A stretch of DNA of 64,000 nt from positions 248,001-312,000 of the forward strand of contig OW818685.1 in assembly GCA_942493245.1 (NCBI GenBank), in the 5' to 3' direction. Positions 7,857 through 16,939 of the stretch are shown one piece after another; position 1 is the first letter of the stretch; each line of letters begins with the position of its first letter. Under the pieces are notes generated by a model that made no database searches, had not been told where the DNA came from, and saw only the letters and a program-made list of their open reading frames with translations. This DNA is from DAOPYU01 sp942493245. Lineage in GTDB: Bacteria > Sumerlaeota > Sumerlaeia > UBA8349. The translations under genes were made by a program, and so were the position numbers.

Positions 7857-9512
7857 ATGCGAATCGCGCTTGCGCAGATCAATACGACGGTGGGAGCGTT
7901 GGCAAAAAACGCGGACCGGGTGATTTATTTCCTGGAAAAGGCGCGGGAACGGGGAGCGGATCTGGTGGTGTTTCCGGAACTGACCCTGACCGGGTACCCG
8001 CCGCTGGATCTGCTGGATCGCCCGAGCTTCATCACGCACAATCTGGAGGCGCTCGACCGGGTGGCGGCGGCTACGGAGCAGTTGCCCGCCGCGCTGGTGG
8101 GGTTTGTGCATCGCGACGAAAGCCGGGTGGGGACAGGTCTGTTCAATGCGGCGGCGTTGTGTGTGGGCGGGCGGGTGCAGTCTATTCATTGCAAGACGCT
8201 CCTGCCGACCTACGATGTCTTCGACGAGCGGCGCTATTTCGAACCGGCTCCCGAGGTGACGGTGGCGGAGTTTGGGGGGCGCCGGCTGGGAATTTCGATC
8301 TGTGAGGACGTGTGGAACGACGCGCAATTCTGGAGCCAGACGGCTCGCTCGCGCCGTTATGAGGTGGATCCTATCGAGCGTCTGGCCACGCAGGGGATGG
8401 ATCTGCTGCTCAACATTTCGGCCTCGCCGTTTACCGAAGGGAAACGGACGATCAAGCGCGAGATGTTTGCGGCGGCGGCGCGGCGGCATGGCGTGCCGCT
8501 GGCGCATGTGAATCTGGTGGGGGGAAACGACAGTCTGATCTTCGACGGCTGGAGCAATGTGTTCAACCGGGCCGGCGAGATCGTGACCCAGGCGCGGGAT
8601 TTCGAAGAGTCGCTTCTGGTGTGGGATACCGAGTCGCAGGCGGGCGGGGCGATGGAACCGGTGGCCGAGGAGGAGATCGCGACCATCTGTGAGGCTTTGA
8701 CCCTGGGGATTCGCGACTATCTGGGTAAACAGGGTTTCCGTTCGGCGATTGTGGGGTTGAGCGGCGGGGTGGATTCGGCGCTGACGTGCGCGCTGGCCGT
8801 GCGGGCGCTGGGGGCGCAAAACGTGGTCGGGATCGCGATGCCCTCGCAGTTCTCGTCGCAGCACAGTCTGGACGATGCCGCGGCGCTGGCGCGGGCGCTG
8901 GGGATCGAGTACCATGTGGTGCCGATTTTCCCGATCTTCGAACGGTATGTCGAGTCGCTGAGTCCGATTTTTCAGGATCGTCCGTTCGATGTGGCGGAGG
9001 AAAATCTCCAGGCGCGGGTGCGCGGCAATCTGCTGATGGCCTATTCGAACAAGTTCGGCCACATCGTGCTGAGCACGGGGAACAAGTCGGAAATGGCCGT
9101 GGGGTATTGTACGCTCTACGGGGATATGAGTGGTGGATTGGCGGTCCTGAGCGATGTGCCCAAAACGATGGTGTATGAGTTGTCGCATTTCCTGAACCGC
9201 GAGCGGGAGGTGATTCCGCAAAACACGATTCGCAAGGCGCCCTCGGCCGAGTTGCGCCCGGACCAGTTCGACAGCGATTCTTTGCCGCCGTACGAGATCC
9301 TCGATCCGATCATCCGCGCCTATGTGGAAGAGGGGTTGTTTGTCGAGGAGATTGTGGGGCGCGGGTTCGAGGAGGCGGTGGTCGAGCGGGTGATCCGGAT
9401 GATCGAGCGGAGCGAATACAAGCGGCGCCAGGCGGCGATCGGCCTGAAGGTGACGCACCGGGCGTTCGGGTACGGGCGGCGGATGCCGGTGGCGCGCGGG
9501 CGGGACTTCTGA
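7857..9512 (+). CDS. nadE: Glutamine-dependent NAD+ synthetase
   Basis: A 551-residue two-domain enzyme that makes NAD+ from deamido-NAD+ (nicotinate adenine dinucleotide), ATP and glutamine, the last step of NAD biosynthesis in the cytosol. The N-terminal nitrilase-fold glutaminase shows the catalytic triad Glu41 ('FPELTLTGYPP'), Lys113 ('HCKTLLPTYDVFDE') and Cys149 ('ISICEDVWND'). The C-terminal synthetase has the ATP pyrophosphatase P-loop SGGVDS (302-307), 'STGNKSEMAVGYCTLYGDM' and 'RKAPSAELRPDQ.DSDSLPPY'. The length is normal for the bacterial two-domain form. The ATG is preceded by GGGAGG. Tandem 55-bp repeats lie directly upstream. Confidence 0.97.
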   Translation: MRIALAQINTTVGALAKNADRVIYFLEKARERGADLVVFPELTLTGYPPLDLLDRPSFITHNLEALDRVAAATEQLPAALVGFVHRDESRVGTGLFNAAALCVGGRVQSIHCKTLLPTYDVFDERRYFEPAPEVTVAEFGGRRLGISICEDVWNDAQFWSQTARSRRYEVDPIERLATQGMDLLLNISASPFTEGKRTIKREMFAAAARRHGVPLAHVNLVGGNDSLIFDGWSNVFNRAGEIVTQARDFEESLLVWDTESQAGGAMEPVAEEEIATICEALTLGIRDYLGKQGFRSAIVGLSGGVDSALTCALAVRALGAQNVVGIAMPSQFSSQHSLDDAAALARALGIEYHVVPIFPIFERYVESLSPIFQDRPFDVAEENLQARVRGNLLMAYSNKFGHIVLSTGNKSEMAVGYCTLYGDMSGGLAVLSDVPKTMVYELSHFLNREREVIPQNTIRKAPSAELRPDQFDSDSLPPYEILDPIIRAYVEEGLFVEEIVGRGFEEAVVERVIRMIERSEYKRRQAAIGLKVTHRAFGYGRRMPVARGRDF

Positions 9513-9832
9513 GCGGGCGCATGGATTTTCTTAGCGCTGTGAAAGTTTGAAAACGCTGGAATTGAGCCGGTCGAATCGGGTACGTTCGTGCGCAAGGACT
9601 GCTTGACTTAAAGGGAGGCCTTTGCCATAGTGGGTGCGGTGCGTGGGGCCTCGAGCCGTCCACGTGGGTAGTTGTGTTTTATTGCATGAGGGAATAGGAA
9701 AACCGGGAGAGGTGGGAATGTCTCCGGGTGGGTTCTGCGGGAGTTGGGGTATTGTCGCGAAGGGCGGGTGAGTCTGTGGACTCTGCGGTACGGCAAACAG
9801 AATCCAGCAAAATCTTGCAGGCCGATGAAGCC
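9513..9832. other. 320-bp intergenic region with promoter
   Basis: No gene is seen. It contains a promoter-like pair at 9603-9631. The frame of the downstream gene is open back to a GTG at 9728, so part of this stretch could be coding if that start is used. Confidence 0.5.
9603..9631 (+). promoter_or_regulatory. Sigma70-type promoter before the REC-PP2C gene
   Basis: TTGACT (9603-9608), a 17-nt spacer and CATAGT (9626-9631). It is about 200 bases upstream of the chosen start codon and about 100 bases upstream of the alternative GTG. Confidence 0.45.
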
Positions 9833-11023
9833 ATGTGGAATCGGGCTGCCTTTGTGATTGCCGAGGACGAGTTGATTTCCCGCACGCTATTGCGCCGGCA
9901 GCTGGAAAAAGAGGGGTACCGGGTCTATGAAGCGTCGAATGGCCTGGAGGCGTTGAGTCTGGTCGAGAAGCACAAACCGGACCTCCTGATTTCGGATTGG
10001 ATGATGCCGGAGATGGATGGGGTCGAGTTGTGCCGGCAGGTCAAGGAAAACCCCGAAACGAGCAACACGTATATCCTGATTCTGACGTCGCGCGAGGACA
10101 AGGACGATCTGGTGCGGGCGCTTGATGCCGGAGCGGACGATTATCTGCGCAAACCGTGGGATGTGAACGAATTGCTGGCGCGCATCCGGGCGGGGTTGCG
10201 GATGGTGAAATTGCAGCGCAGTCTGGCGCTGCGCAATGAGGATCTGGGGCTGATGACCTACCGCCTGAACCAGGAAATCGCGACGGTGGCGAACATTCAG
10301 AAAGTGTTGTTGCCCCAGGAGATTCCCCCCACATCCGCCCTGGATGTGACGGCGTGGTACCTGCCGTCGAGCGAATGCGGGGGCGATTACTACGATGTGT
10401 TGCAGTTGACGCCCGAGCACCAGGGGTTTCTGGTGGCCGATGTGAGCGGGCACGGGGCGCCGGCGATGGTGACGATGGCGCTGATCCGGCAATATGTTCA
10501 CCTGGTGGCGCGGGATTATGACGATCCGGGCGCGCTGCTCGAGGCGGTCAACCGGCATCTGTTTGACCACCTGCCGACCGATCAGTTTGTGACGATGTTC
10601 TATGCGATTATCCACACGAGCAGTCTGTTGTGTCATTATGCGTCGGCGGGACACAATCCGCCGTTGTGGTTCCAGAACAGGAAGCAGGACACGGTTCGCT
10701 TGCAGGGGTGCCGGGGATTTCCGTTGAAGTTGGTGACCCGGGAAGCGCAGTATGTGTCTCAAAAGATCCGGCTGGAGCCAGGGGACCGGCTGGTGCTCTA
10801 CACGGATGGCATTCCGGAGTGTTTCAACCCGCAAAAGCAGGATTATGGGATGGAGCGGTTCCAGAATGTGGTGAATCGGCACGCGGCGAAGTGTACTCCG
10901 AACCAGTTGGAAACTTTTTTGGTGACGGATGTGATGCGTTTCAGTGACGATCAGTTGCCGGAAGACGATCTGACGCTGATGATTATCGGCGTGAACGAAC
11001 CGGCAGAGCCTTTCCTGGACTGA
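9833..11023 (+). CDS. Response regulator with PP2C/SpoIIE serine phosphatase output (RsbU-like)
   Basis: Residues 5-120 form a receiver domain: acidic pocket E11/D12, phospho-acceptor Asp55 ('LLISDWMMPEMDG'), Thr85 and Lys107 ('YLRKPW'). After a helical linker comes a SpoIIE-type PP2C domain (about 175-395) with metal-binding motifs 'CGGDYYDV', 'VADVSGHG', 'YTDGIPE' and 'EDDLTL'. Such proteins dephosphorylate a STAS anti-anti-sigma protein when the receiver is phosphorylated. The two STAS genes at 16244 and 16572 are candidate substrates. The ATG at 9833 starts exactly at the receiver domain but has only a weak ribosome-binding site; a GTG at 9728 would add 35 non-conserved residues. The bamA gene follows after 36 bases. 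Confidence 0.93.
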   Translation: MWNRAAFVIAEDELISRTLLRRQLEKEGYRVYEASNGLEALSLVEKHKPDLLISDWMMPEMDGVELCRQVKENPETSNTYILILTSREDKDDLVRALDAGADDYLRKPWDVNELLARIRAGLRMVKLQRSLALRNEDLGLMTYRLNQEIATVANIQKVLLPQEIPPTSALDVTAWYLPSSECGGDYYDVLQLTPEHQGFLVADVSGHGAPAMVTMALIRQYVHLVARDYDDPGALLEAVNRHLFDHLPTDQFVTMFYAIIHTSSLLCHYASAGHNPPLWFQNRKQDTVRLQGCRGFPLKLVTREAQYVSQKIRLEPGDRLVLYTDGIPECFNPQKQDYGMERFQNVVNRHAAKCTPNQLETFLVTDVMRFSDDQLPEDDLTLMIIGVNEPAEPFLD

Positions 11024-11059
11024 GGACGGGCGATTTCAATCGAATAAGAGAAGGTAATC

Positions 11060-13423
11060 ATGGCTTCGATTTTTTCTCCTCGTACATTCCGCCTGCCGGG
11101 TGTGGGCGTTTTTCTGATGGCGTTGCTTCTGGGGTTGCCCGGGTGGGCGCTGGCCGGGGCACAGGAGGATCTGGGGCCGTTGGAAATCCGCGATATCCAG
11201 TTCGAGGGCCTCAAGAAACTCAAGGCTGAGGACTTGAAAGAGAAGATCCAGAGTAAAGTCGGGAAGCCCTACGATCGCGAGAAGGTGCGCGAGGATCTCA
11301 AGCGGCTGGGAGCGCTGGCGTGGGAGTGGCCGACGGTGAGTTCCGAAAAGGTTGAAGGGGGCGTCCGGCTGATTTTCTCTCTGAAGGAAAACCCGGTGCT
11401 CGATGAGATCAAGATCGTGGGCAATACGAAGGTGGAGACCAAGGAACTGGAAAAACTGGTTCGGGTGGAACCGGGCCATGTGCTGACGCAGGATCTGGTG
11501 ACCAAGGCGCGCGAGTCGGTTCAGAAGGAGTATCGGGACTTGGGGTATGTGCGCACTCAGGTGGAGGCCAGCCTGGCCCAGAAGCCGGGTTCCGAGGGGA
11601 AAGTCCTCCAGATTCTGATCAGTGAAGGTGAAAAGAAGCGGGTGGACGATGTGATCATCGAGGGCAACCAGGCGTTCTCGGCGTTTCGGTTGCGGATGGT
11701 TCTGGAGACCAAGGGGTCGTGGCTGTTCGTCCGCAATTATCTGGATGAGCGGGCTTTCGAGGACGATTTGAAGGCCTTGCGCGATTTTTACCACCGCAAG
11801 GGGTATTTCGCCGCGGAGGTGGACCGGGGCGTGTTCGATTTCGACGAGAAAAAAGCGACGGTGACGCCGCGTATTGTGGTGACTGAAGGGCCGCGTTACA
11901 CGCTGCGGTCGGTGAAGACGCGGGGGAACCGGTATTTTTCGATGGAAGAGATTACGGTCTTCTTCGACAAACTGCGCGGCAAGCCGTTCGATGGGGACGA
12001 TTATGGCGACGCGATCAAGCGGGTCAACCAGATGTATGGAGAGGCCGGGTGCGTGGCGACGGAAGTGCGCGACGACTTGCAGTTCGACCGTGAACAGGGT
12101 CAGGTGGATGTCACGCTGGTGATTGACGAGGAAGCCCGCTCCAAAGTGGGGAAGATTCTGATCGAGCGGCCCAATCCGATTCCGGATGACGAGGCGTCGT
12201 GGTTCACACGGACCTATTCGCGTATCGCGCCGCCGCTGAACGAGGATGTGATCCGGCGCGAGGTGACGCTGATTCCGGGCGAGGTTTACGACAAGCAGAA
12301 AGAGGCCGAGTCGGTGGCCCGGTTGCGGCGGCTCAACGCGTTCAGCGAGGTGACGATCGAGAGCCGCGCAGGCGATGAGCCGCGGACGCGCGATGCGGTG
12401 ATCCGGGTTCAGGAAGGGATGACCGGGAACATTCTCGTCGGCGTGGGGTACAACGAGGCGTACGGCGCTTATGTCTGGGGCACTTATATGGAGAACAACC
12501 TTTTCGGCGAGGCCAACAGTCTGCGGCTCAACGCGATGGTGGGGACGGAAGAGTCGAACGCCGGAGTTTCCTATCTGGATCGCTTTGTCGGGAATTCACG
12601 GAATTCGCTTCTGACCGAAGTGCGGCATATCAACGCGCACCGTCCGGGGTACGACGAAAAGAACACGGGCGGTTTGACCGAGTTGGGCACGCCGATTACC
12701 GACCGCTGGAAACTCTACACGCGCGCCCGGGCCGAGTATGTTCAGTTGGATGACGCGGATAATCACCCGATCGAAGATTACAACATTGATTACGGGGTTG
12801 GGGCGTTGCGCCTGCGCCTGGTCCATGACGCGCGGGTGTATGAGAATTACCACGGGGTGCAGTCGTTCGAGTCGGCGGGGCATCTGGCTTCGGTGGGTGT
12901 CGAAGGCGGTTACGCCGACGGGACGCTGGGCAAGTTGAGCGGTTCGTACGAGTGGTTCCATAAACTGGGTGAGAAAACGGTTTTTGCCACGGATTTGAAT
13001 GTCGGATTTCTGGTGGACGACGCCGATGAAATCGGGCCGACCGAGCGTTATTACCTGGGCGGAACGGATGATTTGCGCGGCTACAAGTATCGTCACGCCG
13101 GTCCGCACGACCGGGGGGATGACGACGTGCCCACGGGGGGCGCCACGAAACTGTTGACGCGCAACGAATTGCGGTACCCGTTGATGGACCGGATCACGGG
13201 CCTGATGTTCCTGGACGCGGGGTTGCTGGACCACGATGCGTTCACGTTTGACGAGGATCCGCGCGCTTCCGCCGGTATCGGATTCCGGGTGGGGTTGAAG
13301 GGGGTCGAGGCGGGGGTGGATCTGGCGGCGCCGATCAATGCCCAGTCGGACGATCAGAAGCGCTATTTCCACGTGACGTTGCGTGGACAGCAGGGATTCT
13401 CGCAAGGCAATAACCCGGAATAG
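11060..13423 (+). CDS. bamA: BamA/Omp85 outer-membrane protein assembly factor
   Basis: The 787-residue protein has a signal peptide ending near 'ALAGAQ', then about five POTRA repeats (residues about 38-430). These are recognisable from 'IRDIQFEGLKKLKAEDL', 'LDEIKIVGNTKVETKEL', 'VDDVIIEGNQAFSAFRL' and 'LRSVKTRGNRYFSMEEI'. The C-terminal 16-stranded barrel carries 'YYLGGTDDLRGYKYR', the counterpart of the conserved VRGF/Y lid-lock loop, and 'LLTRNELRYPL'. BamA folds and inserts beta-barrel proteins into the outer membrane. The length is normal. The last residues 'GNNPE' follow an aromatic-poor terminal strand, so the usual C-terminal Phe is absent. Its placement inside a signalling gene cluster is unusual. 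Confidence 0.94.
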   Translation: MASIFSPRTFRLPGVGVFLMALLLGLPGWALAGAQEDLGPLEIRDIQFEGLKKLKAEDLKEKIQSKVGKPYDREKVREDLKRLGALAWEWPTVSSEKVEGGVRLIFSLKENPVLDEIKIVGNTKVETKELEKLVRVEPGHVLTQDLVTKARESVQKEYRDLGYVRTQVEASLAQKPGSEGKVLQILISEGEKKRVDDVIIEGNQAFSAFRLRMVLETKGSWLFVRNYLDERAFEDDLKALRDFYHRKGYFAAEVDRGVFDFDEKKATVTPRIVVTEGPRYTLRSVKTRGNRYFSMEEITVFFDKLRGKPFDGDDYGDAIKRVNQMYGEAGCVATEVRDDLQFDREQGQVDVTLVIDEEARSKVGKILIERPNPIPDDEASWFTRTYSRIAPPLNEDVIRREVTLIPGEVYDKQKEAESVARLRRLNAFSEVTIESRAGDEPRTRDAVIRVQEGMTGNILVGVGYNEAYGAYVWGTYMENNLFGEANSLRLNAMVGTEESNAGVSYLDRFVGNSRNSLLTEVRHINAHRPGYDEKNTGGLTELGTPITDRWKLYTRARAEYVQLDDADNHPIEDYNIDYGVGALRLRLVHDARVYENYHGVQSFESAGHLASVGVEGGYADGTLGKLSGSYEWFHKLGEKTVFATDLNVGFLVDDADEIGPTERYYLGGTDDLRGYKYRHAGPHDRGDDDVPTGGATKLLTRNELRYPLMDRITGLMFLDAGLLDHDAFTFDEDPRASAGIGFRVGLKGVEAGVDLAAPINAQSDDQKRYFHVTLRGQQGFSQGNNPE

Positions 13424-13494
13424 GCGTTCGCATTTTCGCTGTGCAGATTCGGGCGTCGGTTCCAGGGTATCGAGGCGGGGCTGAGGAGGCTCCC

Positions 13495-14373
13495 ATGCGG
13501 CTACCCGCAGAGACGGATACGGATTCACGGGGTTCGTTGTTGCTGACGCCTGCGGCGTGCCGCTATGACCTGCAGCACCCCCAGGAACAGAAAGATTTCC
13601 CTGCGTTTCGGCACAAGTTTGTCCGGGAGTTCGGTTATGAACCGCCCCAGCCGTTTTATCTCCTGAGCGATGTGGTCGGGATGCGGCGTTTCGATCTGTC
13701 CGCGTTTCACCGCAGCAATCAAATCCTGACGGCGTGTGAGCGGGCAATCGCCCCACTGATCCTGCGGCATTTCGAGTACGAGCCGCGCAGTTCCGGGCGG
13801 CTGGACCGGTTCTACGATCTGACGCGGTGTTCCTTTCGGATTCTCAACACCACCCCACCGGACCCGCATGAGACGGTGTTGACGGATTACTGGCGCAGTT
13901 GGCAGAAGTCGGGAATTGTGCGGGGTGAGCAGTTTCTGGAGGTGGGGCTGGCGGTTTGTCAGTTCACGCTTTTTCTGGATACGGGTCAGTGTCATTTTGT
14001 CTGGTGGGAGCGAGAGACCCAGGTGTTGAGTCCCGAGGAGACGCGGCTGGAAATCCTCGATTTGCTTTGCGACAATCTGCTGCCCCTGCGGTTCGGGGAT
14101 CTGGCGGCGACCCTGGCGAAAGCCTGGAGTGAGTGTGTGGCGCTGGTTTTCGAGCCGATGATCCAGGTCTTTGAGGAGGCGGCCTCGCTCGATTCGTGGT
14201 ATTATCAGAACCCCAAGTGGGAACGCTATTGGCTGGAAAACTCGCGGGTGGATCGTTTCCGTCAGTTGTGCGCGATCAACCGTCACCCGTTGTCGGGGCA
14301 TGCCGTCGGCGAGCATTCGGAGTTTGTGGTGCCGAATCCCTACGAGGACGCATCTCCCGATCTGGATTATTGA
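13495..14373 (+). CDS. Hypothetical protein between bamA and the REC-PP2C-HATPase gene
   Basis: The start ATG is fixed by GAGGAGG (13483-13489); the frame is open back to 13441 but without a better site. The 292-residue protein has no signal peptide or membrane segment. It is rich in aromatic residues and in Cys/His, for example 'LTRCSFRILNTTPPDPHE', 'FLDTGQCHFVWWERETQV' and 'WYYQNPKWERYWLENSRVDR'. It ends in the acidic 'NPYEDASPDLDY'. No family is recognised. Tight packing between bamA and the signalling genes suggests a cytosolic factor transcribed with them. Confidence 0.72.
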   Translation: MRLPAETDTDSRGSLLLTPAACRYDLQHPQEQKDFPAFRHKFVREFGYEPPQPFYLLSDVVGMRRFDLSAFHRSNQILTACERAIAPLILRHFEYEPRSSGRLDRFYDLTRCSFRILNTTPPDPHETVLTDYWRSWQKSGIVRGEQFLEVGLAVCQFTLFLDTGQCHFVWWERETQVLSPEETRLEILDLLCDNLLPLRFGDLAATLAKAWSECVALVFEPMIQVFEEAASLDSWYYQNPKWERYWLENSRVDRFRQLCAINRHPLSGHAVGEHSEFVVPNPYEDASPDLDY

Positions 14374-14490
14374 GCGGTTCTCCCTGATTTTTGTTTTCGG
14401 GGGATTTCCGGGTCGGAAATTAAGGGACGGATATTGGGGACGGGACAATTCACTTGGGTTTCCGTATTTTCCTGAAAGGCGAACGATAGT

Positions 14491-16239
14491 TTGGAGCACG
14501 GCCGCGTACATCCCCCGTTCCGGGTTCTGGTCCTGGATGACGATCGAACGAGTTTGTATGTCCTGCACAGGCTACTGGAGGCTGACGGGATTGATGTGAT
14601 CGGGTTTACGGAGCCGCAGGAGGCGTTTCTGTGGCTGGAGCGCGATCTGCCCGACCTGATTCTTCTGGACATTGTCATGCCGGGAATGAATGGGTATGAA
14701 GTGTGCCAGATGTTGAAGAGCGGTTCTCGGACGCGGGATATTCCGTTGATTTTCCTGACGGCGAAGACCGACAGCCGGGATATTGTGAAGGGACTCGAAG
14801 CGGGCGCGGTGGATTATGTCAAGAAGCCGTTTGAAAGCCGGGAACTGCTGGCGCGCGTTCATACGCATGTCGAATTGAAGCGCAATCGCGACCGGGTGCT
14901 GCATCTGCTCGAGGAACAGCGGATTGATATCGGGGTGGCCAAGCAGGTGTTGCGTCTGGTGGATGGGCCGTCTGTGAAACGGACGATGTTGTCCGCCGGT
15001 ATGCAACTGTTCGGCGAGGTTCTTTCGCAACCGTGCCGGGAGCAGGGGGGAGACCATGCTTTCTTTATGAGTCTGTCTCCCACGCCCGCTTACCCGTCCG
15101 GGCGGACGGTCATCAGCCTGAAGGATCAGTCGGGTCACGATGTGGGATGTGTGATTCGGAGTATTTTTTCCGACTTGGTGCATTGCGGGTTGTTGTTTAC
15201 CCATCCGGATCAGCCGCTGGCTTCCCTGATGACCGAGGTCAATCGGGAAATCTGCCAGGCGGGGCTGGGGCGTCCGGATCACTTCTTCACGGCGCTTACG
15301 CTCGAGTTGGACCATGCAGACCTGACCCTGCGGGGGCTTTCCATGGGCCACCCGCCCCTGATTCTGATCCGGAAGGGTGTTGCGCGGTTGTTTCCAGAAC
15401 CGGCTGGGCCGGGGTGGAATCTGCCCGCAGGCGTGGACGGTCTGGTGGAGATGACGGTTCAGGAAACTCGGTTGGAACCGGGGGACAAACTGGTGCTGTA
15501 CACCGACGGTCTGATCGAAATGCAGACCCAGCAAAAGGGGTTGCGGATTCGTCCGCAGGAACTGGCCGAGTGGGCCGAGCGTTTGCTGGCGGGGCAGGAG
15601 GACTTGCCGGTGAGCCGTTTGACCCGCAGGCTGTTGGCGGCTGTTGCGGAGCGCTGTGGGGAAACGGTGATTCCAGGAGGCGAGCGCAACACTTCGGCAG
15701 ACGATGTGACGCTGTTGGGGGTGGAACTGGAGCGGGAGGTCTGCTGGCAGGAAGAGATTCTCGAACCCACCAGTGTTCCGGAACTCGAACTGATTATCCG
15801 GGCGCTTTTCGAACGTATCGCGGGGGAATGGACGGTTCAGGGGTTTCTGGGCGCCGAGACGCGTTTGCGGGTGGTGCTCGAAGAATCCCTCCACAATGCC
15901 TGGCAACATGGGAACAAGGCCCGTCCGGGAAGCCGGATCTCAGTGCGGTGGGCTTTTGGCAACGATGCCCGTCTCGAAATACTGGACGAAGGGACTGGAT
16001 TCGATTATGGTCAGATTCCAGACCCCCGCACCCGGGAGGGACGGTTGAAGTTGTCGGGCCGGGGAGTCTTCCTCATGCGCTTCTATTCGTCGAGTCTGTT
16101 CTGGCGGGATGGTGGGCGGCGAGTGTGTGCGTTGTTCCGGCTGGAGCCGGAAGATCACCTGGACTGGCGTAAGGAGATGATTTCGCTCTGGCGTGTTTCG
16201 GGTCATCGAGAATCGGATGGAAAAAAGGGAGGGATGTGA
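14491..16239 (+). CDS. Receiver-PP2C phosphatase-HATPase triple fusion (partner-switching regulator)
   Basis: The 582-residue protein combines three modules. (1) A receiver domain, residues 10-128, with D16/D17, Asp60 ('LILLDIVMPGMNG') and Lys112 ('YVKKPF'). (2) A SpoIIE-like PP2C domain, about 165-415, with 'GGD' near residue 186, 'KDQSGHD' in place of the usual DxSGHG, 'YTDGLIE' and 'SADDVTL'. (3) A GHKL ATPase of the RsbW type, about 430-560, with N-box 'EESLHNAWQHGNK', G1 'DEGTGFDYG' and G2 'SGRGVFLM'. It could therefore both phosphorylate and dephosphorylate a STAS protein. That partner is encoded 4 bases downstream (16244). The start is TTG after 'gaaagg'. The altered second metal motif suggests reduced phosphatase activity. 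Confidence 0.9.
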   Translation: MEHGRVHPPFRVLVLDDDRTSLYVLHRLLEADGIDVIGFTEPQEAFLWLERDLPDLILLDIVMPGMNGYEVCQMLKSGSRTRDIPLIFLTAKTDSRDIVKGLEAGAVDYVKKPFESRELLARVHTHVELKRNRDRVLHLLEEQRIDIGVAKQVLRLVDGPSVKRTMLSAGMQLFGEVLSQPCREQGGDHAFFMSLSPTPAYPSGRTVISLKDQSGHDVGCVIRSIFSDLVHCGLLFTHPDQPLASLMTEVNREICQAGLGRPDHFFTALTLELDHADLTLRGLSMGHPPLILIRKGVARLFPEPAGPGWNLPAGVDGLVEMTVQETRLEPGDKLVLYTDGLIEMQTQQKGLRIRPQELAEWAERLLAGQEDLPVSRLTRRLLAAVAERCGETVIPGGERNTSADDVTLLGVELEREVCWQEEILEPTSVPELELIIRALFERIAGEWTVQGFLGAETRLRVVLEESLHNAWQHGNKARPGSRISVRWAFGNDARLEILDEGTGFDYGQIPDPRTREGRLKLSGRGVFLMRFYSSSLFWRDGGRRVCALFRLEPEDHLDWRKEMISLWRVSGHRESDGKKGGM

Positions 16240-16243
16240 GACG

Positions 16244-16546
16244 ATGGATATTACCAAGACAATCGAAAAATCATGCGTTCGGTTGGCGCTTCGCGGCGCC
16301 ATTGATCGCAAAGGGGCCGAAGTGCTGGAGAAGGAGTTCCGTTCAGTGGATTTTGTTAAAATCCGCCTGCTGGAACTCGATTTCTCGAATGTTCCGACGA
16401 TCGACAGCGCCGGGATCGGCAAACTGCTGATGATCCACAAGGAACTGGCTATTCAGGGAGGCAACGTTCGCATCCTCAACGCATCGGACGATATCAGTCT
16501 TCTGTTGACGGAGTTAAACCTGAAAGCGCTTTTTGGGGTTCAATAA
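16244..16546 (+). CDS. STAS-domain anti-sigma factor antagonist (SpoIIAA/RsbV-like)
   Basis: A 100-residue single STAS domain. The phosphorylatable serine is Ser55 in 'NVPTIDSAGIGKLL', which matches the SpoIIAA motif 'D-S-x-G'. The ATG at 16244 follows GGGAGGG (16228-16234), better than the earlier in-frame GTG at 16193 that would overlap the upstream gene. In partner switching, the unphosphorylated STAS protein sequesters a HATPase kinase. The adjacent upstream fusion protein carries both a kinase-like and a phosphatase-like domain and is the obvious partner. It ends 25 bases from the convergent STAS gene. Confidence 0.92.
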   Translation: MDITKTIEKSCVRLALRGAIDRKGAEVLEKEFRSVDFVKIRLLELDFSNVPTIDSAGIGKLLMIHKELAIQGGNVRILNASDDISLLLTELNLKALFGVQ

Positions 16547-16571
16547 GACGAATCGGGTGACCGATGCGGAG

Positions 16572-16910
16572 TCAGCGTTGCCGGCTGAAGTGTTGAACGG
16601 CCTGTTCTTCTTCGTCGAAGATCAGCACGGCGTTCGAGATGTCCAGCACGTCGAGGACTTGGCGGTTGGGCGCCAGCAGGTTGCTGAAGCAGACCACGCC
16701 GTTGCGGCGGCCCACGTTCTCGAGGACGGAGACCAGGTTGCCGATGCCGGTGGTGTTGATCGTGTCCACCCGCTCGAAATTGATGAGGATCTGGTCATAG
16801 CCGCGGCGCACCAGATCGTGGCAGGCCTGTTCGATCTGCTGCCCGGTGGCTCCGTTCAGGTAGCCGGATGGATATAAGATGGCCAGACCGGCACGTTCCG
16901 CAATTTCCAC
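16572..16910 (-). CDS. STAS-domain protein with Thr at the phosphorylation site
   Basis: A 112-residue STAS domain. The usual 'D-S-S-G' site reads 'INTTGIGN', so Thr53/Thr54 replaces serine and Asn replaces the aspartate. The GTG at 16910 has a proper upstream AAGGAGA; a GTG six codons earlier (16928) lies in front of that site and is less likely. It is encoded 29 bases downstream of the large NTPase-HATPase gene on the same strand, so the HATPase domain of that protein is the likely kinase or binding partner. Confidence 0.88.
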   Translation of the reverse strand: MEIAERAGLAILYPSGYLNGATGQQIEQACHDLVRRGYDQILINFERVDTINTTGIGNLVSVLENVGRRNGVVCFSNLLAPNRQVLDVLDISNAVLIFDEEEQAVQHFSRQR

Positions 16911-16939
16911 CGTACGACTCTCCTTCACTCAACCGGATA

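Noticed and set aside
6915..9458. 847-codon minus-strand frame opposite MATE and nadE
   Set aside because: It is Arg/His/Pro-rich, crosses two well-identified genes and has no motif.
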